Part shown: one piece after another, positions 23,696 to 36,245 of the stretch
How the letters are laid out: each line of letters starts with the position of its first letter
Numbering within the stretch: position 1 is the first letter of the stretch
Assembly (NCBI RefSeq): GCF_949987535.1
Contig: NC_080069.1
Coordinates: forward strand, 46,117,269-46,181,268
Source of the DNA: Balaenoptera acutorostrata
Lineage: Eukaryota; Chordata; Mammalia; Artiodactyla; Balaenopteridae
Direction: 5' to 3'
DNA length: 64,000 bases
Program-made: the position numbers and the translations under genes
Notes under the pieces: generated by a model
Databases searched by the model: none
What the model was told of the DNA's origin: nothing
The model's input: the letters and a program-made list of their open reading frames with translations, nothing else

Positions 23696-24329
23696 TTCCA
23701 TTTAATTCCCTACTCTTTAAAAATGGTTCACACAGCTACATACCAGAAACAGTTCAATATCATTCTAATATATGCGTGGAAATAACAACCTTACCAATAA
23801 CTAACAGCCTTAATTACGGCTGCAAAATCTCTTTTGCCACGTAAGATAGTAATAATCACAAGTGCAATATGTCATCACATTCATAGTCCCAATTTTAATT
23901 TAATCAGAATATGCATTAAACTATAGGCAACTATAGTTGCAAATGGCACAAAGGCATAGCAGCATGACATTGAATAATTAACCAATTCAATCAGAAAAAT
24001 AATCAAGTTTGAAGTTCATATAAGTTGACTAGGAAGTTGCATCAATATTATCAAACATACCAAGGATCTTAATGACTAGGGTGACTTTCTCAGAAGTTTA
24101 TGTTGGTTTTCTTTTGTAATAATACTAAAAGGTTTGGAGTTGATAACTTCTATGACTGTTTTTATAGCTATGTGTCCTTCATTCCAAGTATTTCCCTATA
24201 GGTTATGGCGTTGACTAACTTGACTCCCTTGTATTTGACTCTAACCACCTGTGCAAATTTAAGATTCTATTCTTTTTTTTCTGAAAGTGTCTGGTATATT
24301 AAATATTTCAATCTAAAAGAAAAAATTTT
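23696..24329. other. Unannotated sequence, no gene seen
   Basis: AT-rich, no recognisable repeat. Short open frames only. Confidence 0.4.
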
Positions 24330-24655
24330 GAAAATTCTTTGACAATCTTCTCATTGACAGTTGAGATATATGTTTGCCTCTCTTGATTCTGGGCCTCTGT
24401 GACTGCATAACCAATAGAATATTGCAGGATTGATACTGTTTCAATTTCTGAGTATCCTCCATTTCTGGTATCTAGGTCTATTAATGCTTGGAGCTATTAG
24501 CCACAACCTTAAAAACTGACCCCCATGCATCCCCATGGTGACCTATCCATATTCCTGATAACAGATTTATGGCTAAAATAAGTGTTTGCTGTTCTTTTAA
24601 GCCACCACACTTTGGGTTTGTTAGGAAACAATTGATAACTGAAACAGAGTTTGGT
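24330..24655 (+). mobile_element. Old MaLR/MLT1-like LTR fragment
   Basis: 'TTCTTTTAAGCCACCACACTTTGGGTTTGTTAGGAAACAATTGATAACTGAAAC' near 24593 is the characteristic 3' end of MLT1-type LTRs. The upstream part is diverged. No paired LTR seen. Confidence 0.5.
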
Positions 24656-24689
24656 ACTTACAATAAGTATGCTACCATAACAAAATTCT

Positions 24690-24748
24690 GTAACATTCGC
24701 TTCAGGCCATTTGTTTTGTTCCTAGTTTTGGGCGATTAAGAATAAAGC
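24690..24748 (-). mobile_element. Ancient L1, antisense, left part
   Basis: 'TTGTTCCTAGTTTTGGGCGATTAAGAATAAAGC' is the complement of an L1M ORF2 region. It resumes after the inserted LTR at 25391. Confidence 0.65.
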
Positions 24749-25390
24749 TGTGTAGTAGGCAGGATTCTAAAATGCCTTTCCCCACCCCAGTTTTTCCACT
24801 CTAATCACGAGGATTATACATATGATGATATTTCATGGCCAGGATTATGTAAGATTACATGATAAGAGGAAATTTGCAGATGTAATTAAGGTTACTAATC
24901 GGTTGACCTTGAGTTAACTAAATTAGAGATTATCTGCTTGGGCCAAATATAATCACATGATCCTTTTAAAGCAGAGATATTTTTCCATCTAGTAACAGAA
25001 GATAAAGTCAGAGACATTTAAAGAAGAATCTGACACACTTGAAATGGAAAGAACCATGTACAAAGACCAAAGAGTAGACTCTAGGAGCTGAATGAAGTGC
25101 CTGGATAATATCCAGCAAGGAAATGTGGAGGAGGGGTGGTGTGTCTCTGTCCTATAGCTGCACAGAACTGAAATCTATCAACAACCTGAGTGAAATTGAC
25201 AGTGTAGTCTTTTCCAGATACTCCATAAAGTAAAGTAACCTGCCCAAGACCTTGATCTCAGCCTTGAGAAACATTGAGAGAACCCAGTCATGCTTACCCA
25301 TACTTCTGATCTATAGAACTATAATAATTGGAAGATGTTTAAAACTACTCAGCTTTTGGTAATTTGTTGCACAGTGATAGAAAACTAACA
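24749..25390 (+). mobile_element. Solo LTR (MaLR/MLT-like) inserted in L1
   Basis: A 642-bp unit starting TGTGTAGTAGGCAGG and ending CTAACA, with MLT-type motifs: 'TTTGCAGATGTAATTAAGGTTACTAATC' near 24871, 'GGGCCAAATATAATCACATGATCC' near 24940, 'GAGCTGAATGAAG' near 25085, and 'TGGTAATTTGTTGCACAGTGATAGAAAACTAACA' at the end. The flanks are AAAGC (24744-24748) and CAAGC (25391-25395), a near-perfect 5-bp target duplication, and the L1 sequence continues across. Solo LTRs form by recombination between the two LTRs of a provirus. Family name tentative; boundaries good. Confidence 0.7.
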
Positions 25391-25840
25391 CAAGCTTCAT
25401 GTACATTCTTGGGCATGCCTTTTTTGTAAACATATGTTTTCTTTTCTCTTGGGTTAATACCTGGTAGTGGAATTGCCAGGATATTGGGTAGGACTATGCC
25501 TTACTTTATTAGACAGTACCTGTGCAAATGTTTCCCAAAGTGATTGTATCATTTTATATTTCCTACATAAATGTGAAAATAAGAGCTGCATTTTTCACCT
25601 CCTTGATAAAACTTTAAAGTTTGTCTTTTAAGTTTAAGTCATTTTGGCTGTTAAAGCAAAATTATCTTATTCTGACTTTAATTTGAATTTCCCCAATGAC
25701 TAATTATGTTAAACATCTTTGCATGTTTATTGGCTATTCATTCTTTTGTAAATATATGTTCAAAATATTTTGCCCATTTTCAGTTGAGTTGTGTGTCTTT
25801 CTAACCATTTGGTAGGTATATTTTTATACCCCTTTTACTT
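25391..25840 (-). mobile_element. Ancient L1, antisense, right part
   Basis: Continues the L1M complement after the LTR: 'TTCATGTACATTCTTGGGCATG', 'GGTTAATACCTGGTAGTGGAATTGCCAGG' near 25450, 'TTTGCATGTTTATTGGC' near 25718 and 'CAAAATATTTTGCCCATTTTCAGTTG' near 25760. The order matches the antisense of old mammalian L1 ORF2. Confidence 0.75.
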
Positions 25841-28364
25841 CAAATGGCTCCAAATCTACAAGGTCATATTTTTAATCAAAATCATGCTTGGTGCATAAGA
25901 TGTTATCATTTAACATCTTTAAGTGATCAGTATTATTTCAATTAGTTATTTTCATGTTTCTAATTAAATGTAATCTTTTCAAAATAGAAAATTATTACTG
26001 AGATAATATTCTCTGAATCTCATTAAACTCAAATTAGCTTGCAAAAAACTCACAATTTTAAGATCACAGTAATATATCAATAAAGCAATACAGTATAATT
26101 TCAATTTTCCTTGTGGTCAGACTCCCTATTTTCATACAAAGTCTTAAATAATGAGGACTAAGAAATTGTTTGCTTCATTCTTATCCTTCCCACGATAATT
26201 CACCTCAAACCATACTAGTTATTCGATTTATGCTTTCCATCCCCCCCCAAAAAAATTCTAACTTCCAATATGAAAGGGACTAAAGATGATCATTTGAGAA
26301 GCACTTAATCGATGTTAACATCCTACATGTCAGGTTCATGGGCATATATTCAGAACTGCTGGGTTAAAGATTTAAACTCCGACTATATCTCCTGAAAACA
26401 TTTCAATCTGCATTGGATAGTCTATGTTAACTTGCCTTGACCATTTTGGGTAGGAGAAGCTAGAGAACTATGCTTCAGACTAATGTACCCTTGCCTAAGA
26501 TATCCTAAATACACTGCCCTGCATGCAACTGTTTTCATTGCAGTTAATTTGTAAGATTAATCTATTGCTGTTGTTCTTTGTTTCTTTTTTGTCTTTCTCT
26601 TTTTTTCTGCCTTGTTTTAATTGAGCATTTTATAAATGATTCTTTTTCCTACCCTAAATTGGCATATCAATTATATATTTAAATTAGTGCATTTTGGCTT
26701 GTCTAAATCTGTGTTCTAGTGGAGCAGCCAAATCTAATTTGTGTATGTGTATGTGTAATCAGTCCATCTGCTCTGCTATTTGTTTCAAGCATCCACAGCA
26801 TGTTGCATATTGACTAGCTTCCCTTGTCCCTTTAATTCTTTCAGTCCTTCACCTTTTGACCTAGAGTATAGGAATTCTGGTTGTGTTTGCTTCTTTATTT
26901 GTTTGTTTGCTTGCTTTTTTTATCCTTCATGGTTTGAACTCTAGCCTCCTTTTCTCTGCTTACCAGGAGCCTATCAATTTGGAAATTTCTTGTGCAGTAA
27001 ATTCGCCTCTCTTTCAAATTACCTGTTTGTTTTAGATCTTTGGTGGTAGATATACCCCTTTGCTGACATCATCTTAGAATCTAAAGCAGGCATCTCTGAG
27101 CTCCCTGACCCCAGGTTCCCGACACAGTGGACCATGTGTCCACCCCGTCCACTTATGGACAAGCATATACAATGACCCTTTTACACAGTTTTACATAACA
27201 GTCTTGGTGGAACTGATTTTAAAAGAAAGACAATTTTAAACAAAAGTATATTTAGAGTTTCTTCTAGCATCAGAGCATAATGATGGACAAACATAAATGA
27301 CTGAAGAAATAGGTTCAGAAGAGCACCATGAAGAAAATTATGGTATATTTTGAAAAAAAAATATTTTCATGAGATGCGAAAGTGCTAGCTATATTTAACC
27401 AAAAGAAAGGTAGGGAAAATACCAGTTACAAAAATTCAAGGGATCGATGCATTGCAGTCTTGTCAGAACAGATGTACCTTCCTCTATGTTGGGTGAGATC
27501 GCAAACATAGGTATTAGGAGGGATATGAAGGAAATTTGAAGAACATTGCATGCTTATTTTTTCCCCAAGGGGAAGAAGAAAGTCCTCTTTTTTAAATCTC
27601 AGCTGATAGATGGGCAGTTCATTTTTGCCTGCTTTGACTTCAGTAGATTTGTGGATAACTTATGTAACATCAGTGAATGGATGGGCAGTTCATATTACTT
27701 AGGTTAAAGATAGAATACATGAAAGTGGACATTGACCTTGCCTTGAGTAGTTACTTGGCCATACTTCTCTGCCCTTAGAGGTTGCTTATGATGACAAAAT
27801 GGAAATCCTAGTAACCCTATGGAACTAATTGTTCTGGAAAAAGAGACAGTACTATGATTCATCCCAACTCAGGGTGTAAAGTGGAAGACCTTGATTGGTT
27901 GCAAGTTAACACATACATATAACCCCAGAAGACTTGTATAGAGCCAAAGGGTTTGAATAACTTTTTAATATTCTATCACAAGTATTGACAAAAGCTCCTA
28001 ATCCATGTTGAAAAGTGCCTTGGCATGGTATTACAAGCTTTACTTCTCACACGACTCAGCTTCATGGGATCTTTTGCATGTTTCATCCCCAGACATCACT
28101 GGAGAAATCAATGACCTGTCAGTAATCAGAGCCAATAGAGATATTTAATGAGAGTTCATGGACCAAAAGTAGACAGAGAAGACACAGATGTATAAAGCTG
28201 GAGGCTCATTTATTATATATACTCTTTTAGGATTGATAACTTAGCAGGCCCGACCCAGCAAATCTGAGTTAGCCCGTGAGAGTAAAGGTTAACTATCAGT
28301 GGGTTCTGAAGTCTGGCTCATTTTAACTAGGCCAGTTTCCAGATTAAGAAGCTTCCATTGCTGT
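25841..28364. other. Mostly unannotated sequence, no gene seen
   Basis: About 2.5 kb with no recognisable gene. Parts around 26740-27120 and 27840-28300 are less AT-rich and may be ERV or other old repeats, but I could not assign them. Confidence 0.35.
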
Positions 28365-28800
28365 ACAGATATTCTGTGGCAGATTGATGTTAATGACCCC
28401 AATTTTTCACTCCTCCCTATATAGATACCCTTTGCCAGATAACTTTACAGAGTCCTGTAGACTCTCATTGTAGGCAACCATATGACCCTCTTTGCTCAAA
28501 GGAATAGTTGTACATGTGATACCCTAAGAAGCTTGGAAGCTTTTTCACATGTCCATTTCCTGTTCTTGATCTTTTCCATCTCTAACAGAAGATGATGTTA
28601 TGTATAAACTAGGCCACTAAAAGAAGAGAGACACATGGCCCAATTACCTCTTTTTTCCCAGATGACAACCAACCAAGTACCAGACATGTGAGTAATATTA
28701 AAAATGGCTAGAAAAGTTATCCAGCCAAACCTGGATCAACTGTCTACCTATAGCTTTATGAGAAAAACAAAACCATATCACTTTAAGCTGATTTCTTAGG
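28365..28800 (+). mobile_element. Possible old MLT1-like LTR
   Basis: 'TGGCAGATTGATGTTAATGACCCC' near 28378, 'AAGAAGCTTGGAAGC' near 28526 and 'GAAAAGTTATCCAGCCAAACCTGGATC' near 28711 loosely follow MLT1 layout. Diverged; low certainty. Confidence 0.3.
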
Positions 28801-29034
28801 CAACATTACATGCAGAGTATAATCTGTGTGGGTTACCTCTCAATCACAATGTTGATCACTGTGTGTGCAGGCTGTCTACACCTAATCTAACGGATGAGAC
28901 ATTGAGAAGTGTGGGTATTGTAGTGCTTTGTAGAACTCCTCTGCTTTTAAGGGTTTCCCTAGAAAGTTTCATTTACATCTCACTTCTATGGCATACCCCT
29001 CTATTCATAGTCCTCAATTTGACCACATTTGATT

Positions 29035-29035
29035 G

Positions 29036-29077
<42 letters not shown>

Positions 29078-29098
29078 TGAGAGAGAGAGAGAGAGAGA
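29035..29098. repeat. (GT)n(GA)n compound microsatellite
   Basis: GT units 29035-29074 then GA units 29075-29098. The open frame over it is a repeat translation. Confidence 0.95.
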
Positions 29099-29370
29099 AT
29101 AAATGTAATTAATGAAGCTTATAGAAAATTAGGATAACATAAAAAATTCTAGGGACAATAAACCTTAGATTCACCTATAGTCTCACCACCCGGAGAAAAC
29201 TTACCATCATTCTGTTGTTTTATATTTCCTTTTTTAATGAACAGATGAAGCTAGATAAATAAATGGAAGGTTTTCTTTTACTAATCTTTGTTTAAAATGT
29301 TTATTAATTCAAGAAATTTGTATTACTAGCTACCATGTATTAGACATTGTTGTAGATAATTCAAATGAGA

Positions 29371-29373
<3 letters not shown>

Positions 29374-29401
<28 letters not shown>
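29374..29401. repeat. (TA)n microsatellite
   Basis: About 14 uninterrupted TA units. Confidence 0.95.
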
Positions 29402-29404
<3 letters not shown>

Positions 29405-31632
29405 TTATAACAGAGTATTTTGTTTACCATGATTTCATAAACAGTTTTCATTTTTAAACATTTAAAAACATTTTATGCATGTGTTATTTTCAAGTTTGCA
29501 TCATTTATGTATGTATGCTTTAATTAACCAAATATTTATTTGTGGATCATTTATTTATATTTTAATTAATTTGTATTATATATAATATATTTGTGTATAT
29601 ATCAATTTATATATTGTATTCAATTTATGTAAATAATGAACAAAAATATGCCTCTATAGTAGGCTATTATTTGTCATGATTTTGTAGGTCAGAAGTACCT
29701 CGCTTCTTGTGGACCTGACCAGATTGGTCATTGTCATTGTTGAACATCAGGAGCATGAGATAATTCAGTGGGTTTACTCAAAGCAACCAGGATTGACTCA
29801 AAGCTGAAATAAGTGGAAAGCATTCAGGGTCAGTGTAATAGAATCAAGAAAGGTCTTTGAGTCCAAAGAATTTCAAAGACCCAAGTCTGAACATTAGAAC
29901 ACAAAGGGAGTAAGGTTGGGGTTAAAATGAAGAACATCTTACTAAAGATTCCATTCAGATACATAGTGCCCTTTTCTATTTCTTTATTGATCAGAATCAT
30001 GTATCAAGCATGTGTATGCTCACCAAGGAAACACCTACCCATATGTTAGAGTTCTCCTTTCTCCCTATGAAATCTCAATAAAATTCAACTAGGATATTTT
30101 TCATTTCTATCTTGGTGAGCATCCAGCTGATTAGAGTTAATCTAAAGTTGTGGTGACTGATTACAGCATTAACAATCCAGTAGGGACTCCTGGATATATT
30201 ACTTGAACTAAAAGAGTTAATGTTTATTTATGGAGTTTCCTGGCTAAGGAAAGCAGATACAAGATAAATCAACCCTCAAATACCTACTGGCACTTAGTTT
30301 TCCTATTTGGATGCAGAATATTTTGATTGAAATTATAGTCAATTCAATCACGAAATATCTGTTGGCTGTTTTATGTGTCTGCTCATTCATGTAACCATTT
30401 CCCTGTGGCATTTACAACAAACAGTTCTTGAGAATTTGGGTCCTTATAATCACTGAGAAGATGGCAATTGGATTTTAGTAATCAATGGTTAACAAAACTA
30501 TTACAAACAATTTAAGATATACTTTGTTTATTTTTGTGTGTTACAATTTTTCTTTCCTTCTGTACTTTCATTTAAAAGGGATTGAAGGAAAAGCTAATGG
30601 CATATTTCTGATAGTTTACCTCTATTGGCATTACAAATCCTGCTTTCAATCTGACAGTAATCCTCCTTAGCATGAATGATTCAAGGAACTGCTTGGAACT
30701 GTAATAAATTGAAGCAAGAATTTAAACTATAACACTAGCCTAAAATCTTTGTTTTTCTAAATGAGTAAGGACATTTTAAAGGATGAAAATTAATGTGCTG
30801 AAGTTTGAGGCAAAACATAAGGGGTAAGGATAGCCCATAACATTTTGAGAAAGGACAGGGTCAGCCATGCGTATTAACAAGGTAGAGATTTATGATGAAA
30901 CATTAAACTTGGCAAGCAAATAGACTACCTGGAATCTATGATGGTCAAAGGCGGCACTACTAGGGACTGATTCAAGACTGAAGGTCTTAGTAACTGAATT
31001 ATTGAATCTAAATCAATTCTGAAAATACCAACGCATCATACTGTGAAATTACTTTTCTAAAGTTATTGGAGGCAAGTTTCTCTCTGCTCTGTTAAAATTT
31101 AAACATAGCTTTCAGAAAAAGAAAATGAAGAATATATCCCAAGCTTAATCCCTTACCTAAGAAACATCTGGAAATCATAATTCTAGGTGGTTAAGGGCCA
31201 TGGAAAAAACAAATAATTTACATTATAATCTTACAAAATATTGCAGAGTAGTAAAAGACTAATAAACTGTACTTGATTATATCCAGTTGAAAATGTTTGT
31301 GAATTAGCCAACAATAAAATTATTAAAATGGAATGAATAGTGGAATATTCAATATTCAAATAATAAGTTAGAGAGTAGAAAAATAAAGTGATTCATAAAT
31401 GTGTTTCAAGTGTGAAGACACAGAAAGTGAGCTGTCACACTCCACAGTACCAGCACCCTACGTATACCATGGAAGACAGGGCAAGTGATTAATCTCAAGC
31501 ACCTTGGACCAGCAAGATGCCACAGCCAGTATAATTTTATTGAAGTTAAATTTGAGACCCTGAGACTAATTTCCGAACTAGGCCTCTTCAATAATCTCAA
31601 AATCTCCCTAACATCATATTTGTTATATTACT
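29402..31632. other. Unannotated sequence, no gene seen
   Basis: AT-rich to about 29650, then sequence without any recognisable gene or repeat. A minus-strand open frame at 31406-31600 has no motif. Confidence 0.4.
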
Positions 31633-32083
31633 GTGATAGGTAATTTTAAATGTCAACATGGTTGGGCTAAGGGATGCCCCAATAGCACGTAAAACGTTAT
31701 TTCTGGGTGGGTGTGTGAGGATGTTTCCAGAAGAGGTGAGGATCTGAATCTATAGACAGAGTAAAGAAGATCACCCTCATCTATGTGGATGGATGTTATC
31801 CAATTCATTGAGGGCCTGAATACAAAAGGTAGAGGAAGGGTGAATTCACTTTTTCTTTGAGCAGGGACATCCGTCTTCTCCTGCCCATAGGTTTCAGCTC
31901 TCCTGGTTCTCAGGCCTTTGGATTTGGATCGGGGCTTACACTATTGACTTGTCTGGTTCTCAGGTCTTCAGAATTAGACTGAAACTACACAAACAGCTTC
32001 TTGGGCTCCACTTCGCCGACAGCAGATCATTGAACTTATCCTCCATAATTGTGTGAGCCAATCCCTTGTGATAAATCTCTCTC

Positions 32084-32122
<39 letters not shown>

Positions 32123-32158
32123 CCTATTGGTTCTGTTCTCTGGAGAACCCTAATATAA
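31633..32158 (+). mobile_element. Old LTR-like interspersed repeat, family unassigned
   Basis: I recognise a common mammalian repeat layout: 'TGTCAACATGGTTGGGCTAAGGGATGCCCC' near 31652, 'GGGTGTGTGAGGATGTTTCC' near 31710, repeated 'TCTCCTGGTTCTCAGGCC/TCTGGTTCTCAGGTC' near 31900-31965, 'CATAATTGTGTGAGCCAATCCCTTGTGATAAATCTC' near 32044, a TA tract, and the end 'CCTATTGGTTCTGTTCTCTGGAGAACCCTAATA'. I recall this 3' end as typical of an ancient MER/LTR family but not which one. Confidence 0.6.
32087..32121. repeat. (AT)n microsatellite
   Basis: Uninterrupted AT run near the 3' end of the LTR-like repeat, a position where this repeat often carries TA tracts. Confidence 0.95.
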
Positions 32159-34019
32159 TCATTTATAATTTGTGCATACTACAATGCACAGTCATCACTC
32201 TAAGTGACAGTTTCTTCAGCCTCCGTCTTCTCTTTTAATCATAGCCTCATGAATGAAAACGTAACATTATCAGTAGCCCCCACCAAAATCTAAACCCAAC
32301 CAGTTAGATGACCTTGGGATTTGCCATCATTGAGCAAACATACTGAAATCTTTTACTTGTTTGTAATTACATTTTATTGACCACAAAGCACTCATGTCTT
32401 CAATATTTTTGGCCTCACAGTTGCTTCACTAAAATTTAAAGCTACCTTTCAAAAAAAGTACTACTTCTCTCAGCTCTGTTAGAAACTGAAGAACGATATT
32501 TATCACTTGTTTATCTTATGAGTTCAAGAGAAGCCTCCAGTTAACCCTAGGATTCTCACTAATCTCCCTCGATAAACCTTCGCAGTATTTCTACTGGGAA
32601 ATTTTTACAGTCATTTTATTGAATTTTGTGAACTGTATATTAAAGATATGAACACATTTTTCATTCCTCATTTGCAAAAATTTTCAAATTTTGTTGAATT
32701 TTTCTGTGTAATTTTGCTTGTTTTAAAACTATTAGCATATCATTTAAAACGTTTAGGTCATAACATCTGTTTCTTTGTCTTTTTTCATGAATTTTAAGGC
32801 TTAAAAGCCTTCCCCAAACAAAGATTAATTTTTTTCTACTTTTTACTAAATATCTGCAACAATACCTCTCACCATGACTTGTGTGCCTCTTTTTACATCA
32901 TTTAAGGATTTCCCTACATCAAGCAAAGTACTTTAAATACAGTATGCTTAATAAAATTCTTTGGTATTGAATTAAATCAGCTTGCTATTAAAGGTAACTG
33001 GAAATGAAGAATAACATGCAATTGTCTTTATCAATAGTATATACAAACTGCTCTTATATTAAATTTGGCTCATGCTGGTAATCTTTCAGCATATAGGTTA
33101 AATATAACACTAAAAATTAAATAAAACAGAATATTAAAGGTACTTTCCACTTTATTAAAAGCTTTAATGGCAAGCATACTTGCGCATAAGAATCTTGTAA
33201 TTTCTTACATTTTCTAATAAAAGTTATGAAGTAGAACATCCCCCCCAGCAACATAAAGAGAAAAAAGTAGAATGACTTAATGTTAGAAAATTATATAATT
33301 CATTGCAAATTAACAAATTACTAAGGACATTACTTTCAACTAGAATCTTTTTACTTATGGGTGAATAAATATTTATAAAATATTACTTAAAACATATATA
33401 GTAACACAGTGGAAAAATCACTTCATTCTCTTAGTTAAAAATGGCAATACCTACATATTGTGAACGTAGAACTAAGAAATAGAACACATCTCCAAAAGTT
33501 TAATTACCGGGTTAATAGTGGGCTGTAAATCCTAACATTGGTAAACTTGTCTTATTTTTGTATATTTCTCTTTAGAGCACATCCCTGGTTTCCTATACAT
33601 TCTATTTTTATTTAAATATAAATTTATGAGATTGATAAAAACTGTATATTGAAACTGACTGCTCTTATGTGATGAAATAATAACATTTGTCAAATGGCAT
33701 TATATATTTATATCTGCACTGAAGAGACGTTACCTGACTCTCATGAGTAATATTTGGTTATTTTCAGTGAGCAGAAAAGAATCGCCTTTTCAATTTGCAT
33801 ACTAAAAAGACTATTTCTGAACTGTTTTTTCATAGGCTATAAATGTGTCAATAAATTGCAATATTGCAAGTCAGTATGCAACTGAAACCCTTAACTAGCT
33901 CAGCAAATGAAAAAATGAAATTTAACATACATTAGTTTTATTGAATTTTCTCAGGAAATCAGTCTCTGTGAATTCAGGGATCACCATGTAAATGATCCAC
34001 AGAGATAATAATTTCAATA
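32159..34019. other. Unannotated AT-rich sequence, no gene seen
   Basis: No gene or repeat recognised. Confidence 0.4.
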
Positions 34020-35560
34020 ATCTAGAACTCCATGCCTCTGAGGTTATTTTTTCCCACCATTCATCATCTCATTTTTACCAATATGTCCTAGGCTTTCCCA
34101 TTACTAACATTAAACTGTGACCTTTCTATATTAAATTTCCAACATTGCGTTTTCCAAATATCACTGCATACGTTTCCAGATCACTTTCTCTAATTTCCCA
34201 ACTCCCAGTACCTCAAACCTTCACGAACATTGAACCATGGATCCAACCATTTTTCACTGTCTTTCAACCAATCATGTCTTCACTTCTCTCCTTCCTCAGC
34301 TGAAATTTCATGATCATTATCAACACTGGCATTCACACTAATGCAAACCCCTTGTCCCTCAATCATTTAATTTTAGGGTCTTAAAAAATACAACTCGTAG
34401 TTAGTGCAGCTCTCCATTTATATTCTGTCGGCATGAGTGCCACTGAAAGTGTCTGGAATGTAACCCTTACACCACAGACTCACAACATTCCTGACTGGTT
34501 TCACTTTAAATTCACAATTTACAAACCACAAGTGGGCCTATTCTATATTTCCCTTGTCTATGTACTTTCCCACTCTCCTGCTAAAATATTATATTCTTTC
34601 TCCTATCTCTTTAAGCCTCCCAAATCCACCTACACTCTCCTCCTTCTCAGGTGATGGCCTTATTTTCTACCGGTAAAGAAAATATAATCAGAAGGGAACA
34701 TGTCCAGGTTTCCACTACCACATCCACTTACTACCTTCACCTATGCCTACCTTCTACCTTCTCTTTTGTCACTATGGATACTCAGTGCCTTTGGCTAGAG
34801 ACAATCCCTTATCTTATTCAACAGAATCTATGTCCCCTGACAACTCAAGGATATTGCTATAGCAATTCTCCTCTGTCTCTTTCATGTATTACTTTTTCCT
34901 TCTCCAATAAAATATTCCCCAAAGTATTAATATATAATTCTATCCCATTAAAAAAAGAAAAAAGAAAACCCTATCTTGATCCCTCATCTCTCTAGAGCCA
35001 CCACCACTTTTCTCAGCAAAATTCCTTATAAGAAGTTATATTTGTTAACCAGTGTTAAATATATCTCCTCTTATTCTCTCTTACACTCATTTTAATTAGA
35101 CTTTTGCTTTTATTGTTCTACTAAAATTGCTCCTGCCAAGTTACCAATGACTTCAAATTGCAAAATCCAATGACTTTTTATTAGCCCTCATATAATTTGA
35201 ACTATAAATAGCATTTGTTAGGGCCAACCACTCTTTTCTCCCTTGACCTGCATGCTAAATCTGTGCTTCTAGGTCAAGATTTTGTTCAATTTTCAACTAA
35301 CTCTCTGGTTTCCTATGTCTCTCTTACTTTTGAATGATGGAATGTCCCAGAAGTCAGTCTTCTGAACTGTTCTTTGTTTTATTGCTTTGATTATTGAATC
35401 TCAAATTTATCCACTTATATCTGTCTAGACTCATAAATCCAGTTGTCATCAACATTTTCCTTACATAATTAATATAAATGTAAAGTTAACTAGTTAAAAA
35501 ATAAACACCAGATATTTTCCTCCAAATCTACTCCTTTCACATGCTCCACCATTATGGTAT
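34020..35560 (+). mobile_element. Ancient interspersed repeat, family unassigned
   Basis: A pyrimidine-rich stretch. 'GCTCCTGCCAAGTTACCAATGACTTCAAATTGC' near 35129, 'CAGAAGTCAGTCTTCTGAACTGTTC' near 35350 and 'GAATCTCAAATTTATCCACTTATATCTG' near 35395 match in order a common old mammalian repeat. Open frames at 34433-34654 and 34651-34995 lie inside it and are C/T-driven. The left half (34020-34700) is less certain. Confidence 0.4.
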
Positions 35561-35884
35561 AAAGTAACATAATTTTTCCTGTTGTTAAGGCCGAAGACCT
35601 AGAGTCAACCTTGAAATCTCCTTTTTAACATATCTCATATTTGATCCCTCAGTGAATCTTGTTTTTCCTACCTTCAAATTATATCCAGAATGTGGCAGAC
35701 TACTACCAGGCTGAACCAAGCCATTACCAACTATTGATTGTTTAATTGTTATAGATTATTTACTGGACCTACCTGCTTCTATTTGACTTCTCTATTAATC
35801 CAGACTTAAAAATGCAACCAGAGAGATATGATAAATTTTCATCACTTAAATGTAATGATTAAAGAAAATGTCAATTGTATAATT

Positions 35885-36245
35885 CAGAGTCCAATTAGGA
35901 GACAGAAACCACATAGTAGTTTAAACAGAATAATTTAATACAAAGAATATTTAATGTCAGAAAGAGTAATAAAGATATAAAAAGATATAAAAAGCAGCCA
36001 CTATGCCTAGGTCTGAGATAAACCACCCAATGAAGATTGACACCCCTGAAATACAGACCTTGTTGGACAGGACATGGCTATGGCTCACTGGATAGTGGAG
36101 AATTGTTGAGGTTGAAATGTAGGTGAGGGGAGGATGAAATGCCATTACAAACTGAAATTCCTCAAGATTTCCCTTGAAGACAGTGATTAAGTGGGCAGAT
36201 CTCTGTTGTGATATTTCCTGTCTCATAATGACCAGCTAGTGTTGA
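35885..36245. mobile_element. Possible old LTR-like repeat
   Basis: 'GAGACAGAAACCACATAGTAG...TTTAATACAAAGAAT' near 35900 and 'AAGCAGCCACTATGCCTAGG' near 35990 resemble an old mammalian LTR-type repeat read antisense. Family unassigned. Confidence 0.35.

Noticed and set aside
28863..29102. 79-codon plus-strand frame.
   Set aside because: Half of it is the GT/GA microsatellite; no motif in the rest.
34433..34995. Two consecutive plus-strand frames (73 and 114 codons).
   Set aside because: Pyrimidine-rich composition within an old repeat-like stretch, no motif and no splice or promoter context.
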